Part shown: piece by piece, positions 46,458 through 58,600 of the stretch
How the letters are laid out: each line of letters opens with the position of its first letter
Numbering within the stretch: position 1 is the stretch's first letter
Source: Sclerodactyla briareus
Taxonomy: Eukaryota > Echinodermata > Holothuroidea > Dendrochirotida > Sclerodactylidae
Direction of reading: 5' to 3'
Assembly: GCA_026419785.1 (NCBI GenBank)
Contig: JAODTK010001443.1
Coordinates: 62,001 to 126,000 of the forward strand
DNA: 64,000 nucleotides
Position numbers and translations under genes: made by a program
Notes under the pieces: model-generated
What the model was told of the DNA's origin: nothing
Databases searched by the model: none
What the model saw: the letters and a program-made list of their open reading frames with translations, nothing else

Positions 46458-48030
46458 GGTCACTTAGGGGTACAAAAACTGTTTTCTGGCCTAACGGAGG
46501 AATGAAAACGTGAAGGCTGGAAGGTTCACCATTGTGATATAATTGTTGACCTGCATGTTTGTGACACTGACCTTGACCTCAATGTGACCTCGGTCGGGTT
46601 GGTAATGTGGGTTAAAAGGTGTGAGTTGAATAAAATGTGCTTAATTTAAGGAGGTACCAGGCACAAAAAATAGGAAAACTGGGTATTTTTGGATATGTGA
46701 TAGACTTTGTGTGTTGTATGGATGAGACCAACTCCCGCTTTGATCGGGACACTTACTTGGTAGTTACAAGGGGTCAAAGTTTAATTTAAAGTTTTCGCAC
46801 ATACATTGGCGTGTTCATTGGATGCAATATGTCTAGGAGGGATGCAATCACATGGAGAGTAACAATTTTTATAAAAACCGCCATGTCTTGAAGGTCATCA
46901 AAGGGTTCACTTAGGGGTCAAAAACTGATTTAGTACTTTTTGGCATAGCACTGGGCATGTTCAATCAGAATGCAAAATGCTCCTAGGAGTGGATGTAATA
47001 CATGGAGAGTTATAATGTTCATAAAAACTGCCATGTCATTAAAGGTCATCAAGGTCACTTAGGGGTCAAAAATGTTTTTCTGGCCATAATCGGAGAAGAA
47101 GAGAATTGAATACCTGTGAAGGGGAGGTTAACTATTGTCATATAATTGTGACCTGCATGTGTGTGACCATTGACCAACCCAATTTGAACTCTGTCGGGTG
47201 TCATTGTTAAAGGTAGAATCTTGATAAATGTGCTTATTTAAGAAGTTACGGGCAAAAAAAAATAGAACTGGTTATTTTTGGATATGGGATAGACTTGGGT
47301 GCTTCATGGAGGAAACCAATCCCGCTTCGATCGACGCACTTAATTGGTTAGTTACAAGGGTCAAAGTTTAATTTAATAGCTTTTTAGAAATAACACATAG
47401 GGGCGTGTTCATTGGATGCAATAGCGTCTAGGAAGGGATTGCATCACATGGAGAGGAGAACAGTTTTATAAAACAACCGTTTCATGTCATGAAGGTATCA
47501 AAGTCAAGTAGGGGTAAAAAAATGTTATAGTACTTTGGCAATAATAGCATGGGCATGTTCATCAGGAATGTAAAATGCTCCTAGGGTGGATGTTGTATCA
47601 AATGGAGGAGTTACAATTTTCATAAAAACTTGCACATGTCAATTAAAAGGTATTTCAAGGTCACCTTCGGGGTCAAAAAACTTTTCTGGCCATAATCGGA
47701 GAGAATTGAATATCTGTTGAAGGCCTTGGAAGGTTCACCATTGTGATATATTGTTGACCTGCTGTGTGTGACCTCTGACCTCATTGACGCTGTCGGGTGG
47801 GTGGTCATGTGGTTAAGGTTTTGAGTCTTGAATAATGTGCTTATTTAAGGAGTTACGGGCCAAAAAAATAGAAAACGGTTATTTTTGGATATGTGATAGA
47901 CCTTTGTGTGCTTCATGGAGGAAACCAAAACTCCCGCTTCGAATTCGGCGCATACTTTGGAGGTACAAGGGGTCAAAGTTTAATTTAATAGCTCTTTTTC
48001 GCATAAACATTAGGCGTGTTCTTGGGAATC
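46458..48030 (+). repeat. Tandem array of ~600-bp AGGTCA-rich units
   Basis: Units begin with GGTCACTTAGGGGT-type sequence at 46458, 47053 and 47659 (periods 595 and 606 bp). The third is cut off near 48010. Each holds in order CTGGCC.TAA.CGGAG, AAGGTTCACCATTGTGATAT, GACCTGC.TGTGTGTGAC, GTGCTTATTTAAGGAGTTAC, ATTTTTGGATATG.GATAGAC, CTCCCGCTTCGAT, GTTACAAGGGGTCAAAGT and CACATGGAGAG. Each unit also has an internal half-repeat of about 185 bp. Copies differ mostly by small indels. Short open frames here are chance. Confidence 0.9.
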
Positions 48031-48099
48031 CCCTCATGAAACTGGTGGGCGAGGGGGTGGGAGATGGTACACCGTTGATCCCGATAGATTTAACAACAG

Positions 48100-48760
48100 T
48101 GTGAAGGTCATTAAGGTCATTAATGTGGAATAATTGGCATAAATTACACAATTTTTTGAATTTTGTTTAAATGGCCAGAACAATTGGAATGAATGAATGC
48201 AGTTAGGGTTGTCGTAGAGATTGGTCATGGTCATTTTTGGGTTCGTAATCAAACAAACTCTCTGACAAGGTCAAAAGGTCAAAGGTCAATTTTAAAGAAA
48301 GAAAATGGCTATGTTTTAGGAGTTACAGGCCAAAGAGAATAAAAACTGTCGATTTTTGGTTATGTGATAGTTCTATATCTGCTACAAGAGAGAAACCCAA
48401 CTCCCGCTTCAATCTGACCACCTAGTCTAAAAGTTACAAGGGCGAAAGGTTGATTTTGATACATTTTGGGCGATAGCATAGGGTGTGTGTACCGGATTAC
48501 ATAATGCTTTGGGGGGCTGGGCTTGGTGCATCACATTGGGCAAGCATTGTTCATAAAAACCGGTCATGTCATCAAAGTCATTAGAGGTAAAGAAACTGCA
48601 AAGATTAACATTTTCTGACAATCTTTTAGTGACTGTGTGTTATATAACTGAAATTCTGGGAGTTGGACATTGCTTGCATATGCTCAAGGGTAACTTTTGC
48701 ATAAAAAAACGTATGTCATCAAGGTCATTAAAGGTCATAGGACAAAAACGTCAATATACA
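48100..48760 (+). repeat. Diverged related unit downstream of the tandem array
   Basis: Keeps the array landmarks GGAGTTACAGGCCAAAGAGAATA, given here as GGAGTTACAGGCCAAA, ATTTTTGGTTATGTGATAG, CCCAACTCCCGCTTCAAT and GTTACAAGGGCGAAAGGT, but with a different upstream half. It holds the triple AGGTCA site at 48268-48288. It ends in CATCAAGGTCATTAAAGGTCA near 48740, shown here split as CATCAAGGTCA and TTAAAGGTCA. Confidence 0.75.
48268..48288 (+). promoter_or_regulatory. Triple AGGTCA direct repeat (DR2 plus DR1)
   Basis: AGGTCA at 48268-48273, 48276-48281 and 48283-48288: the first pair is spaced by two bases, the second by one. These are canonical RXR-heterodimer spacings embedded in repeat DNA. 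Function is inferred only. Confidence 0.35.
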
Positions 48761-51700
48761 TTTACTGAACAAGCTCCAGAGACGTACGCTACCTTTTAAG
48801 AATGGTTTAGTCTTGGGGCACCCTAGATGACCAGCATGATGTGAAATCACATATGAGAGCATGCTATCAATAACAAAATATTTTACTCATTAAAACCCCT
48901 CAGGCATGTTATTTCCACTCATCTTAACTAGTATTCCATCTGTGACAGACAGAGATTTCATTAATTGTCAAAACCTGCCTTTTTACTTGAGGTTCACATC
49001 AGCCTGTCATACCTCTTCTGGGCCCCCTAACGACCATATAAAGGGTAAACACTCAGTCCCCATTTGTTTACTTACTCCCAGGCCCCTATTTCAAGAATGG
49101 AATGGTGCTGTCAGGTGTAAACTGCAGTAGCTCTGGTGTGTTGGATGGAGGGAGGGAGGGTAAACTCCCTTGTATCACTATATAGTCATAGCTTCAGCCA
49201 GTAGGGCCTCCATGACTCCTGCAGGGAGCCTAATTAGATGGCTTATTCCACTCTAGAAGGGGAGTGAGAGGGGGGGTGTGAACTCCCAAGGGAGTTGATG
49301 GAAGGAGTAGATGTATAAGCGGCATTACTCTTTGATGATATATAGGATAACGGTATTAGATTTTGGGTCCATTACATGTTTGGACCACCAATACCAGTAA
49401 TCTGAAGCGAACTATTAACTCAGTAAGTATTGTTTATAATGGGAGGGTACAGTAGGTAGGATCAACGGGTGTGTTCTCAATGATGGCAATGAATTTGAAA
49501 TATTTAAGAGGTAGTGGGATATTTAAGCAACATATGGAATGCATAGTAATTGTGTGCCTGGGTGACTAAAAGAAGAAACAATGATCGCGCAACAAGGCGA
49601 GGACACTGGTGGGCGATCGCCTTGTTTTTACATGAGGGTTGGACTGACGAAATATTAAGTGCATGAATGCACCACACGAGGTCAGCGAATGATTGGTAAT
49701 CTTCATTCTTGCAAAAAGCATTTTACCGGGAGGAAAGAATTTTTTTTTCGCTCCGCGGACAATGGTTGTGGTCGTGGACAATTAGCTCTTATTAAAAACA
49801 GTTTAAGAGTTTTCAACGGAATCCCCCTCCCCCTGAAGAATCTATACGGCCCTGGAAGAGCTTCATCGAAAAGATCCTGTTCAAGTGATATCATTATCCC
49901 GTGCCGTATACGGGTTTACACACGAAAAGAAACATAATCAACAGCCCAAGAACCGTTCTCATTATTGCGCTTTTAGGTTATTGAAACTATAGCCCCCCAG
50001 TATGCATTTTTCCGCCGAGAACAAGGTGAGTTCCTTTTCGAGGTCGAGTTCTTTTTGAAGTCCGAGATTGGGGATATAGGACCCCCTCTAGTTCATTTCA
50101 ATTCCGTTACTACTATGTGTTACTGTGAATATGTCTTCAGGTCAGTTGCTCAGATAGAATTGTCTACGCGTTCAGCAGTTCGATTGGGAATAATGATCGT
50201 ATCCCAAGGTACAATTTTTATGCCTATCTAGGAGCACTATCCACACACTAGATCCACTGCAGTCTGCAGAGGTTTTCTAATAATAGTTCATACCCAATCT
50301 TGCTATTTACGAGCCAACAAGGGGTTTTCGACTAACCTGTTCGATCGGTGACGTAATACCTCAGTCCCCAGATTGCCAGACTACGGACCTAAGTTTCACT
50401 TAGTTATTGTGCAGTGGATGTGGTCTAGAACCTGAGTACGAAATCCACCGTAAGTAGTAGGCCTACTAATATGACAAACATGTAAAATCTGTTCAAAGTG
50501 TCAGCTTCGCGCGCGGTTTTGCTCCGCGAGCCCACGTCAGTATGACAGACGGGGCTAATACTATTGTGCGCAATTCCTCTAACCAAACCCTCAGTGCCAC
50601 CTCCTTTCATAGACGGAAGTATGAGTATATAAAATATTCCATCCCTGTCCAAGTCCACACATGCCGCTCACTGTACGCCGATTCGCAGTTCTCCGCTCAC
50701 TGGGAAATGAATTAGTGTGTTGTGTTTTGTAGAGGGCTTCGCCCTACAGCGCGGATAAAGATCAACACTGGTAATGGAACTTGGAGGCGATTGAATTTAT
50801 CGTTTCGTTGACTTTCTTCTCCCAAAGTTCACGCCGGTCTGCACCTCTCGCCATCACCTTCTCGTTATTATTTCATTTTCCCGAAGAGTACGTCCAGGAC
50901 AATAACTAACCGTTACTCGGTCACTGACGGCAGCAGTGTGCCCAACCCTACAGGCATACGAGTTGCCAGTGCCAACACAACGGGTGGTAGGGCGCTAGTA
51001 CTTCGATCCTATGGTACGAGATCGCTGATGCGGAGAGACAGAGATTCGTTCGAGCTCTGAACGCCCACAGGCTGAATCAGCGACCCTCAGAAGCTATACG
51101 GTAATGAAGTTATGTCAATTATAGCAATCATCATAACAATAGCACCCATTGAAGACCCATGGTGTGAAGATTCCAGTTTATCGAGAAAATCTTCAAACGA
51201 CGAGAATAGAAGTGAATGATTTACCTTAATGAAGAATTATAACGATCTAGGGATTCACTAGAGGGTGTAATCGTCAGTATAGGCTATAATAGGACTCACC
51301 AATCTTAAGGGCCCCTGTTGTAAATTTTGAATGATATGTCTGAAACTTCTGTGAACCGGGATAGCTAAATAGTTATTATTTATTAGGTCCTCACGTCTAC
51401 GCAGCGGGTAGGTGTCGATATGATGTCTTCCTTTTGTACGGGGATGAAAAAACAAAAGTATATATACTAATTTAAAATTATATCAACATATGCGTGTCAG
51501 ACCCCCGAATAAAAAGCACCCTCCACGATTCATTTTCGCTGCATATTTTTCTCTATTCTTAATATCAACATAAGAATATTTTGACCAAAACGTGCATGTC
51601 CGTCCTGAGAATAATCTCTCCAAGTGTTTAATAGCAATCATATTTCGTACAAACAATACACTTGATTGTGTTGCCCAACGGCCTTTCGGCGCGTTGTCGC

Positions 51701-52494
51701 ACCTGGAAATAGCCCGGACGCCAAATTTTGCTGAAAAAGATAGGGACGAGAAAATTTGTTTCACCTAGTTTTGGATAACATAGTGCATTTCAGGTTTAAG
51801 TAACCCCCCATCGTAGCTATGCGATAGATGCGAGGGGTCCACTATCGTATTCGACACTCCTCACCCATGGGGGTGGGGTGGTTTGCTGGAACCTGTCAAC
51901 GACAATATGAACAAGTGTCATATTAAAGTATTTTTAGATATGGATATGAACAATATATTTATTCATCGAGTCCTATTTAGTTTCTTCCGCCGCCTCCAAT
52001 GCCGCCGCCACCGGCCCTAATACACCTGTGTGTATGCGCATCCACCCGAGGGCTTCAGCTGACTAAGAAAATCCTCAGTCGGAAATTTTAAATTGTAGAG
52101 GGTCCAGTTTTGGGTGTGGAGGAAGGACACTAGCGAATCTCCGCCACAATCTTTTTTTTTTTTTGGCCGAAAAAAAAACTCGGGTTTATCGAATTTGTGA
52201 TTCGTTCTATGCTGCTGAACCGGTTTATCCCGATCGGATTAACCGGAAGCAATCGATCTCTAAAACAGAGTTTATGAACCCCCCCCCCCCCCCCCCCCCC
52301 CCCCCTCCAAGAAGTATTCCTCCGAAAATCTCGGTTTATCAAAATAGTTGAACCTCTTATGAGATAGAGCGGGTCATCGATCGATAACTGGGTCCATCTG
52401 GAAACGTCCCTTCAGCACTCTCCCTCCCAAGAAGGACTAATTGTATCCCCCCGAACTGGAAGTGTCCGGGGATAATTTGCTGTGAGGGTGTAGT
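48761..52494. other. Unassigned sequence
   Basis: About 3.7 kb without a recognised gene. A 27-base C-run lies at 52279-52305, a T-run near 52151-52163, TAGGCCTA at 50458-50465, and a short hairpin TGTAGAGGGC/GCCCTACA near 50729-50749. Open frames are 93 codons or fewer and have no motif. Confidence 0.4.
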
Positions 52495-52695
52495 CGCGCC
52501 GTCTCCGCCACCGCCACCGCCGCTACCGCCGCCTACCGCCGCCGGAATAACTTTAGCCGTTTGACGATAACTCTTTACCTGTTTTAATGCTCTATCAGGA
52601 TGATCGGAACTTGGTACATATGTACGCCCTTGTGAATCTCGGATGGGTGCGAAAGTGGGCATCCACTGCATGTCTCTCTTATTTCACAGGTTGTA

Positions 52696-53129
52696 AGGGC
52701 GGTCACTACTAGAACGATAGTGTCGTTGCAAACGATACCCGATATTATTGGTCAGGGCGATTACTACCGGGCCTATCAATATGCGGCTGGAACACCCTGC
52801 CGCATGGATGAGGACTTGATTCGCTATTGCCAAACCATTCCCGTGGGGAAAAGCCCCTTCCCGGGCCGTTTGGATAATCACATAATTCCTATTTATCGTT
52901 GAGCTCAACGATTAATAGGACGACTCTTACCATTTTTCGCTATGACGTCATTTTAGGGAATGAGGTATTTTTCGAAACACTTCGATCTTGAGAAGGTATT
53001 GTGATAATGTAATAGTATTCATGACAATTGTTACACACAGACCCTATACTTCCTGGTTTCCGCCTGAAATCTAAAAAGATCGTTGTTGGAGCAGAACGAT
53101 AGAAAAATCGTTATGGTGTGTCCGGGCCC
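52696..53129. mobile_element. Miniature transposon nested in repeat F3
   Basis: The left end reads AAGGGCGGTCACTACTAGAA then CGATAGTGTCGTT. The right end, read inward, is AAGGGCCCGGACACACCATA then ACGATTTTTCTATCGTTCTG. These are imperfect inverted termini, and the right one matches the terminus at 23117. The element splits F3 into head and tail. A palindrome (52888-52919) is inside. It encodes no transposase; the 60-74 codon frames are chance. Exact ends and TSD are uncertain. Confidence 0.65.
52888..52919. repeat. 32-bp near-perfect palindrome
   Basis: CCTATTTATCGTTGAG followed by CTCAACGATTAATAGG, one mismatched pair in 16 and no loop. It lies inside the nested miniature transposon. Confidence 0.88.
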
Positions 53130-53565
53130 TTGCTCGAAATACTGAGGAATATCGATATACATGAGACTTGGTGGGTGGTGACCAAAGTTGGTTACGAATA
53201 TAAATGACGTTGATTTCGAAGTCACAGCGGTTTAAAATTTGTTTTTTTTTCGCAATTTTTCTAACTATGTCGTATTGTGAAAAAAACTCGGTGGAGGTGG
53301 ACTGTTGTTAACATGAAGGTCATTTCAGGTCACGGAGGTCAAAGTTGCATGAATCATGTGATTTTTTTAAACTCTGTCTCATTTAAACAAAACTCAGGAA
53401 TGAGGACTACAGTTGGACCTCAGTGAACAACGGGCAGGTATGCGCATTTCAAGTCAATGGAGGTCAAATGGATCTAATTTCCATTTGCTTCTATAAACAA
53501 GGTTCACAAAAGGCCGCCTGCGGGATATACACGTCGGCGGTTCACACGCTTGCACAATGTCGTTT

Positions 53566-55171
53566 TGGAAATGAGGCTATGAGTAAGTTTATCATTGGAG
53601 TTGTCATGGTACTTCGGGGGGGGGTAGCACTCTCTAAGTCACAGTATTGTGGTCATATCTAGAGATTATAATGAGCACAAGAAGGATTGTGGAAAGAATG
53701 GGAGTTATTATTTAATAAACGATTAAACGATGCATCACCATGTACTATGTTACTCTCGATAATTTCGTGATGGTAATATAATCACCCAGTGAAAACGCAT
53801 TCTAAAATTGTCACAGCATGATTTCCCTTGGCATTACTTCTGCTTCCCCGATCGGATCCAAACCAGATAATCTAACATTCAATTGTTAGTAAAATTCATG
53901 TTTTTACATATTAGTTTGCTTAGTATACAGCCTTCCCGTAGTTACTATCGACAGTGAGACACTGAAAACCAAAGGAGAGGTGAGGCGCACCCAAAGACGT
54001 ACAACTCGATTGAAGGACAATGCAGGATCGGGCAAACAGAGGTTGTGTCGTGGGAATGGAAAATCTTCATCTATAGGTCCAACCCCATTAAATACGGACG
54101 TTCATGTGTGGAGTTATTGGCCTTCAAAGTGGGGAGAATCAAATTGCGCATTTAACGCATGAACGTCACACTCGGATAACCGGCCCCGGGAAAGTATTCA
54201 TGATTTCATTGCTGCATTTCGTTTGAATGAGTAAACATTACCCGAATTCTGTGTCATCTCTTCACAAAGTGACATCACCACCTACCAACCCACTACAGCG
54301 ATCCTATCCCATTTACTAAATGCTTTTCGAAGTGGAAAAATTAATTGTTGAATTTCAATAGAAAGTAAAGATTGTTTGCAGGGTTGTGCAAGTATGACAT
54401 CTTTATTATTGCATGATGGGGAGTGGTCCTTGGATATGCGCATGCACAGCACACACTGAAAGGACTGTTAACTCCGTAACGGAAAGCTTACGAACTTAGT
54501 GTTAGGACTGGATCGCATGCAGTTTCTCCAGCAAACATATTATCCTCTTCATCATTAATCATGGCGATTGTCCTGTAAAATATTAGAAACCATGGTTCAT
54601 CATATGGCAAGTGGAGCAGCCTCGGGAAGAGACTTCCAGAAACAGAGGGGGCTATTCCTCTCACGCCTGAGCTTATATAGTTGTTCTTTCAAAATAAAAC
54701 TGCCGAATGCGGTTAACGTTACTCTGCAAGGCTGCGCATATCGCGGCGTAGCGAAGCTAATGCGAGAAAACACCAAGGACACAGGCTGTTTAAAAGGCTA
54801 CGACAATGAGGAAAAGATCGGGGACCCAAAACTTATGGATCGTCTCGTATTGTAAGTGCAGATCAATTACATATTCTTCCTGTGAAGTAGCCTAGGGTGA
54901 TGATTTTCTCTCCCCCCTTCTTAATCGGGCTCACCGGCCAGCTTTATACTTTCTCCCGTTCCCCCCCCCCCCCCCCCCCCCCCCCCTCCCACGAAAAAGT
55001 GCCCAATCTCTCTATACAACTCCTATACCAAAATCATATGTCTATCTACAAATCGAATACCATAGCTCCAATTTCGACTGCTCCACTATTTTTTTATTTT
55101 TTTTTATACCGAGGAAATGTGGAAGCCAAGCTTCATTTGGGGTGTCCGAGGATCTGAGGATGTCTGCTTAA
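53566..55171. other. Unassigned sequence
   Basis: No recognised gene. A 95-codon frame at 54568-54855 has no recognisable domain. A 26-base C-run lies at 54961-54986 and a T-rich run near 55090-55105. Confidence 0.4.
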
Positions 55172-55650
55172 CAGGGGCGGCGCCAGGGTTTGACGATGGG
55201 GGGGCGATTTGGCCTATGTGTGTCTGACATGGGGGAGTGATAGTGGTCTAAGGGGACGGGTGTCCCCCTCCCCTTTGCGATTTTGTGAGTCATTAAACTG
55301 CTAGATGCAAATGGTGGCCACATTTGATACACTTTGTAAGGGTATCTCGTCAACGAGTTTGCACCTAAGCTGATTAACAAACGCTGGTCAAATGACCCAG
55401 TGTCTCAAACACAGTTAAACATACACTACCTCGTGCGAACGCTACTTTACCGCAACAGTTTGAGTCTCGGATTTGAGTCGATGGAGAAAGAATTGAAAAT
55501 AACTAAGTTGGGGATACTTATTTTGCATCCACCCCACCTGACGAACAAACGTGTGCATTAAAACATAATTCTGTCGATTTCATTTTCGGCCTCAAGAACC
55601 CATGAGGGCAGCGGCCCTCCCTGCCAACCCCCCTCCGTGGCGCCGCCCCG
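55172..55650. mobile_element. hAT-like GC-rich TIR element without clear TSD
   Basis: The left end is CAGGGGCGGCGCCAGGG. The right end CCGTGGCGCCGCCCCG reads inward as CGGGGCGGCGCCACGG. The GGGGCGGCGCCA core is perfect on both sides. Next to each end lies a G-run or C-run, as in the other hAT-like elements here. The 8 bp flanks do not match, so either the outermost bases have mutated or the TSD has decayed. No transposase. Confidence 0.6.
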
Positions 55651-58600
55651 ATGAGCAATCCAAACGTTCTATGCAACCAGTACGCCCAGTCATGATGTGA
55701 GGGTTATTCAGTGTTAATGATTTGAATTACCGCTGATGTGCCTTCTTCTTTCATCATTTCACAGAACGATGAATTGCTCTATCCCTAATCACGTTGTTTT
55801 AAGCGATGTTCATTATGGATGTAATAAATTATCCCCGCCATTACGATATTGATTAATGACAACACTAATGACACACTCGTGTCAGAACCTCAGAAAGTCG
55901 ATATAGCTAAAAAGATGTTTTCAGCTGAAGCTATATAAACATGAAAATGGTGTAGATGAATCACCTCTTTAACAAATGGAACATGTACTAAGATCCATCG
56001 TTGGTCAATTAGAATAGATATTAGGTTTATGATGTAGTCAGGAAATGTCACTGTGGACGTCATCAATTAAACTTAAGTATATTAGAGTGAAACAATATAA
56101 ATATGCGTAAGGGCGCTTAATGGATGTCAGAATTGCTGCAGACACTAAGTTATCGAATCTGTGCCTGTCGATTCCAAGAGGTTTAGCAGAACGGTTCTCG
56201 TTTCAACCCATATAGCAATAACTACGATTTTAGTAGTTCCTTGTGGTAAATTGCGATTATACTAGTAATATCAATGACCGAAATAGGCGTTAGCAGGAGC
56301 AATCCGTGCATATAAAGCAGAAATGGAGTGCGTGCAGGCACGTAATGATTTGAATTATAAACAGTCTGGACAGTGTAGTACACCCAAACTCATCATACCG
56401 AGTACATTTTTCGAATAATTGTATTTTCGGCGTCTAATAGAAGAGCCAAAATAATTAGAATTTACTTGGAATCTGAGGTGAAAAATAGAGGACATTTTTT
56501 CTCCTCAAATACACCCAAATGACCAGATTCTAATTATTTCTCTGATTTTTCGATTAATGGAGAATAAAGAAGTTAGGCAAGAAATTGCGTGCCACTGTGA
56601 GTCTTCTTGAGTAAGTTTGAATGTTTCTTTCACTAGGAGCTTGGACAATGGAACCTAGTTAAAGTAGTTTTCCCAGGAATAAAACAGAGCCAAAAATGCA
56701 TTGTGTGTGGAATATCACTGGGGTAGGCTATGTGTCCTAACAAAGTTTGGGTGTGATGAAAATTAAAAACACGGTTAGCGGAAGTGTATTTTTTGTTATT
56801 CATTTAATTAGTTATAGGAGGTTGAGCAACTATCACGACTGGAACTGTAATTGTCGTCAAATCTTCAATGGCTTTTCGTGAGTTGCTTTTTCAGCATTAA
56901 TGGGAACAGGTGAATGAAGACCAACGTGAAACAGTTCCACTGAATCCAGTTCATTATAACTAAGCTAACAGCTATGGAAACATTCCAGTTACGGCGAGAT
57001 TCATGAAAAAAATCGCCCCCGGAAATCCGGTAAGTTCCATTACCGACCGAATATCCGCCGCCCGCACGGGTTCCGGTACATCCCGGACCGACACCTCATT
57101 CATCAGATCCTCTGGGTTTAATAAGTTTAACGTCCTAAAGTGGGCTTATATCACGTAGCCGTGCGAGGGTACGCAGGCCAACGTCTAACCGAACCGCTCG
57201 TTTCTAGTAAGAAACTTAAACTGGCTGAGATGCGTTCCCTCGTGCTAGTCCCATATAGCAGAACAATAGGTAAGGTGAGGTGAATCAGATTCTGATAAAA
57301 GATTCTAAGCAACACGAGCGAGGGGGGAAGTGTTTTAGGTTTTGATAAAACCACAAAAGTGTCGGTATAAAGAAGAAAGAAATGCAGACAATATGGTCCA
57401 CATCAGTTGGAGCGGGTTCCAACGAGAGACTGTTCCAGCCCCCCCCTCCTGTGGCTACGCCATAGGATGAGGTGATTCAAGTCTAGGGACAATAAAAGGA
57501 ACACGCGTTAACACAGAAGATGAGAGGAACACGGCCACTCAGGCAGGGCCGGAGTTTTCCCGAGTATGTAATGTGTGTAATAGCATTGTTCAGACGCCTT
57601 TGATAGCAAGCCATTTGTGGACAACAGTCCATGCATTTCATACCTACTGGTATAACATGAGGTAAAAAGGGTTGTACCTCAAACTTGAATTGAGGGTCTC
57701 CATTTATAATGTCTTGCGAACTCACACGCACACAAAATTCTCAACCTCTCCAAACTTTCAACGAATGGTTGCCTTCCGTCGCTGGATTACTGTTTATAGG
57801 AGGAAACACCCATGGGCCTCACAGGAGTAGGTTGCACCGTGCAACTTCCACAGTAGGTGATGTGTATTTATTGGGTGAGGCAATTGTACTCCCATTTGTG
57901 AGTGATGAGTCAGTGACTTGATGACTTCTTTGATTTAATTCCTTCATTGCACTTGGAGAATCGAATACCACGTTCCCTTCCCTCCGCTCCAACTGGCTTC
58001 AGCCCCTCCCTACTCGCCCTCTCCCAGAGAACCATGCCTCTACAACACAAGTATATATATAGGGTGATGTCTCTCAGACTGACATGCCTTAGGGAAAAGA
58101 CCATTTGTCTAGGGCATCTAGCTATAGGCACAGACGCTATAGGCGCAGCTGCGTAAGTTCCAATTGGCTTGAGAATAAGGCGTAATGGACATTCCTCAGT
58201 AATATGTCAGAAGTACCTGTGCGCCCCTTTCTAATGTTCTATATTGCCGAAAATCGTTCTCGCCATAGAAAGCTCGTCGGGTGAATGGTGAGGCCTATCT
58301 CCTTCGGCTTTCCCCAATGGGGGAAGAAATAGGGAGTAGACTAAAACATATCTACCAGATCATTCATTCACCACATCCCTTGTACTAAATCTTGGTGAGG
58401 GTAATAAAATGTTTCGAGCATATTGGCATTTGCCTGCGCGATATAACTATCCGTGGTTAACACAGATTTCTATGTTAATGGAAAGCGCTTCTACCTGCAA
58501 AGAATGCGAGCCAGCGCAATCAGTTTGCAAAATAGCGCCTCTCTCACTCCACAAAACATTCAGCACGACATACTCGCACACAAAACTGCATAAGTATAAT

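Larger units (their letters stand above)
52495..53565 (+). repeat. GCC-headed AGGTCA-rich repeat, copy F3, interrupted
   Basis: The head (52498-52550) is (CCGCCA/CCGCCG)n, followed by GTACATATGTACGCCC and GGATGGGTGCGAAAGTGGGCA. After an inserted element (52696-53129) the family resumes with GGTCATTTCAGGTCACGG, GTCAAAGTTGCATGAAT, AACTCAGGAATGAGGACTAC, AGTTGGACC and ends CGTCGGCGGTTCACACGCT. This matches F1 in order and orientation. Confidence 0.75.

Noticed and set aside
57151-57354. Minus-strand frame as a reverse-transcriptase C-terminus
   Set aside because: A short LPIVLLYGTSTR-like stretch is suggestive, but no flanking LINE motif follows in any frame. Only a SINE-like TTAGGACGTTAAAC tail was noted.
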